64,000 nucleotides of DNA from Nannocystis sp. Its GTDB lineage: Bacteria; Myxococcota_A; Polyangia; Nannocystales; Nannocystaceae. The notes under the pieces were generated by a model that saw only the letters and a list, made by a program, of their open reading frames with translations, was not told the DNA's origin and made no database searches. Positions 62,243 to 64,000 of the stretch are shown in pieces. Each line of letters opens with the position of its first letter. The first letter of the stretch is position 1. The stretch spans positions 19,730 through 83,729 of the forward strand of contig NZ_JADJNN010000039.1 in assembly GCF_016714285.1 (NCBI RefSeq). The letters run 5' to 3'. The position numbers were made by a program, and so were the translations under genes.

Positions 62243-62249
62243 CGGGGCG

Positions 62250-63152
62250 ATGCGCCGACTTGCGATGGCCATGGGGCTCGCGCTTTGCCTCGCCTGCGGG
62301 GTGGAGTCGGGGCGCGCGGCGGTGGCGATCGATCGGGTGACGGCGACCAGCCCGGAGCTCGAGGCGATGCTGACGACCGCGGTCGGCGAGGCGCTGGCGG
62401 ACAGCCCGGACTTCGCGGTCGGGGGCGGGCGCTTCGCCGGGGCGCTGCGCCTGGTCGGGTGGGTCTCGGCGTCGGACCAGGGCGGGCGGCCCTCCCGACC
62501 TGGGGCTGGCGGGGCTGGCGGGGCGAGGCCGGCGGCGCTGTTCCTCTATCTCGAGCTCGAGGTGCCGGCGGCGCTGCGGCGCCACTTCGATGTCCCGGCG
62601 ATCACGGCGCGGGCGCAGCTGGACGGGCCGGTGCCGTCGCAGGCGGGGTTGCTGGCGGCCGCGACGACGGCGCTGGGGGTGCTGGCGCTGCGCTTTGCGC
62701 TGGCCGGGGGCGACGCGCAGGCGGCGATGCTGCTGCTGCGAGCGGACGACCCGGAGCTGGTGCTGCTGGCGCTCGAGTGGACGCGCGATCATCCGAGCCC
62801 GCTGCTGGCCGACGCGGTGGCGGAGCAGGTCGGGAACGCGGACCTGCAGGTGGTCCGCCTGGCGCTGGAGGTGCTGACGCAGGTCGGTGATGGGCGGCAC
62901 GCGTCGGCGGTGGTGCGTCGGGTGGAGCGCTGGCCGGCGCTGGCGCGCGAGGGCTACACGACCCTGGCGGTGCTGGGGGGCCCGGACGCGGTCGGTTTTC
63001 TCCGCTTCGCGGCGAGCAACGAGGACGACCTGGAGCTGCAGCGCGAGGCGGAGCGTGCGCTGAGCGCGGCGCTGGTGGGTACGGGAGAGCGTGTCGCTTC
63101 TCGGCCGCATGGTGTAGATCTTCCGAGGGTGGCGCGAGGACACCGGCAATGA
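62250..63152 (+). CDS. Lipoprotein with HEAT-like repeats
   Basis: 300 residues from the ATG at 62250. The lipoprotein signal is MRRLAMAMGLALCLAC. A beta-rich part (about 18-125, VAIDRVTATSPELEAMLTTAVGEALADSPDF...LELEVPAALRRHFDV) is followed by a helical HEAT-like part (about 145-285: LLAAATTALGVLALRFALAGGDAQAAMLLLRADDPELVLLALEW and LADAVAEQVGNADLQVVRLALEVLTQVGD). No family name fits. The stop overlaps the next start as ATGA, so the two form one operon. It is probably anchored in the outer membrane facing the periplasm. Confidence 0.8.
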   Translation: MRRLAMAMGLALCLACGVESGRAAVAIDRVTATSPELEAMLTTAVGEALADSPDFAVGGGRFAGALRLVGWVSASDQGGRPSRPGAGGAGGARPAALFLYLELEVPAALRRHFDVPAITARAQLDGPVPSQAGLLAAATTALGVLALRFALAGGDAQAAMLLLRADDPELVLLALEWTRDHPSPLLADAVAEQVGNADLQVVRLALEVLTQVGDGRHASAVVRRVERWPALAREGYTTLAVLGGPDAVGFLRFAASNEDDLELQREAERALSAALVGTGERVASRPHGVDLPRVARGHRQ

Positions 63153-64000
63153 GGCTTCGTTCACGGGTTGCGATCGCGGGGGTGCTGGCTGGGCTCTGTC
63201 CTGGCGCCGTGCATGCGGCGCCGGTGCCGGATCCGTCGCTGCCGATCACACCGGCGGTGGCGCCCGAGGAGGTCGCGCCGGTGGTGACCCCAGCGGTCGG
63301 TGGCGGTGGCGAGACGCTGCCCGAGCCGAGGCCGCCGGTGCCGACGCCGACGCCCGCGCCCTACGCCGGGGTTCGCAGTCCGACCGCGCCGCCGACTGCT
63401 CCGGGTGCGCCGCCGACTGCTCCCGGTGCGCAGCTGGGGCCGCCGCCGGGGACCGCCGGGCCGCAGCCGTATCCGACGCCGGGCGCCGAGCCGCGGCCAG
63501 GGGTCGACCTCGGGGGCATGTCGGTCACGCCCTTGCCACCGCCGCCTGCCGCGCTCGATCCACAGACGATCCGCCGTCAGCCGTGGCGCGGTCGCTACTG
63601 GTTTGGTCTGCGGGTCGGTCTCACTGGGCCCCTCGGGGGTGAGCGGCCGGCGGCGCCCTCGGTGCTCAGTTTGCTGGGTGGGGCTGACATCGGCTGGCGG
63701 GTCGGCAACGTGCTCGGGCTCGGCATGGGCATCTCGGGGAACATCCAGAATCGGGTGCGCCTGACCGTGACGGACCCCTACACCGGCAGCCAGGTCCAGC
63801 AGACCCACAACGGGCGGATGCTGTAGCCGGGACGCGTTGTTCGTCCGCCTGCACCTGCCGCCTCAAGAGCGCTTCCAGCCGTACGCCGACCTCGGCGGCG
63901 GTCTGGCCGGCTGGCGCGGGGGCGAGGCGGCGCAGCTACGGGGGCAGATGCGGGCGGCGGACGGCATCGAGGGGTGGTGTCGAGCACGGTGACGATGGGC
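63149..64000 (+). CDS. Secreted barrel-like protein, frame broken near its end, continues past window
   Basis: The first frame (63149-63826) gives a signal peptide (ending AVHA), a Pro-rich linker (about 25-135) and beta-barrel-like strands (GRYWFGLRVGLTGPLGGE, ADIGWRVGNVLGLGMGISGNIQNRVRLTVTD). It ends at a stop directly after HNGRML. A one-base shift then gives RDALFVRLHLPPQERFQPYADLGGGLAGWRGGEAAQL, the usual continuation of an outer-membrane barrel domain. A second shift near 63970 (GAGGGGTGG) would restore SSTVTMG at the window edge. Two indels so close together suggest sequence error or decay. It is co-transcribed with the HEAT lipoprotein. Confidence 0.7.

Overview
The window is very GC-rich, and almost every codon ends in G or C. 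It carries WD40-fused Ser/Thr kinases, ECF-type sigma factors, giant TPR proteins and a complete type II secretion operon. That mix points to a myxobacterium (Myxococcota), most likely from the Nannocystis/Enhygromyxa side. This is inferred from gene content only. No rRNA, tRNA, CRISPR array, transposase or integrase was seen.

Layout. 1-4.3 kb and 11.2-16.4 kb hold two copies of one kind of cassette: a WD40 Ser/Thr kinase, a small secreted or membrane protein with two transmembrane helices, and an ECF-like sigma factor. Between them (4.3-11.0 kb) lie an SMC-like AAA ATPase, a Uma2-type nuclease, a PDZ lipoprotein related to GspC, the ribosome-assembly GTPase RsgA and a WG-repeat protein. From 16.4 to 25.1 kb there are a cytochrome-c-like lipoprotein ending in a strong terminator, an SDR-CPBP fusion, an alpha/beta hydrolase, an acyl-CoA dehydrogenase, an orphan DNA methyltransferase and a small secreted protein. 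From 25.4 to 41.6 kb there is a sigma54 response regulator followed by gspCDEFGHIJKLMN in canonical order on the plus strand. A second NtrC-like regulator that has lost the GAFTGA loop follows. From 43.4 to 54.3 kb there is a minus-strand operon of two giant homologous TPR proteins and a small partner. The right end has a CpXC/HEAT protein, a metallophosphoesterase, a DUF1707 protein, an ATP-grasp enzyme, and three consecutive reading frames that look broken by one-base indels: a HARE-HTH/Mrr-like gene, lipB and a barrel-like protein. A HEAT lipoprotein gene lies between the last two.

The most unusual signal is a dispersed short palindrome, CTGTCC-N4-GGACAG, often extended to ACCTGTCC-N4-GGACAGGT or with ATGTCC arms. 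About 25 recognisable copies are present. They lie inside coding regions without breaking the frame, as a tandem array of five in the SDR domain (a 51-residue insert), and as clusters in three intergenic spaces between convergent genes. None was seen across the 18-kb gsp region.

A second recurrent pattern is a -10-like hexamer (TATGGT, TATCCT, TACCTT or similar) ending 6 to 9 bases before the start codon, with no Shine-Dalgarno sequence at most of these genes. This suggests many leaderless transcripts.
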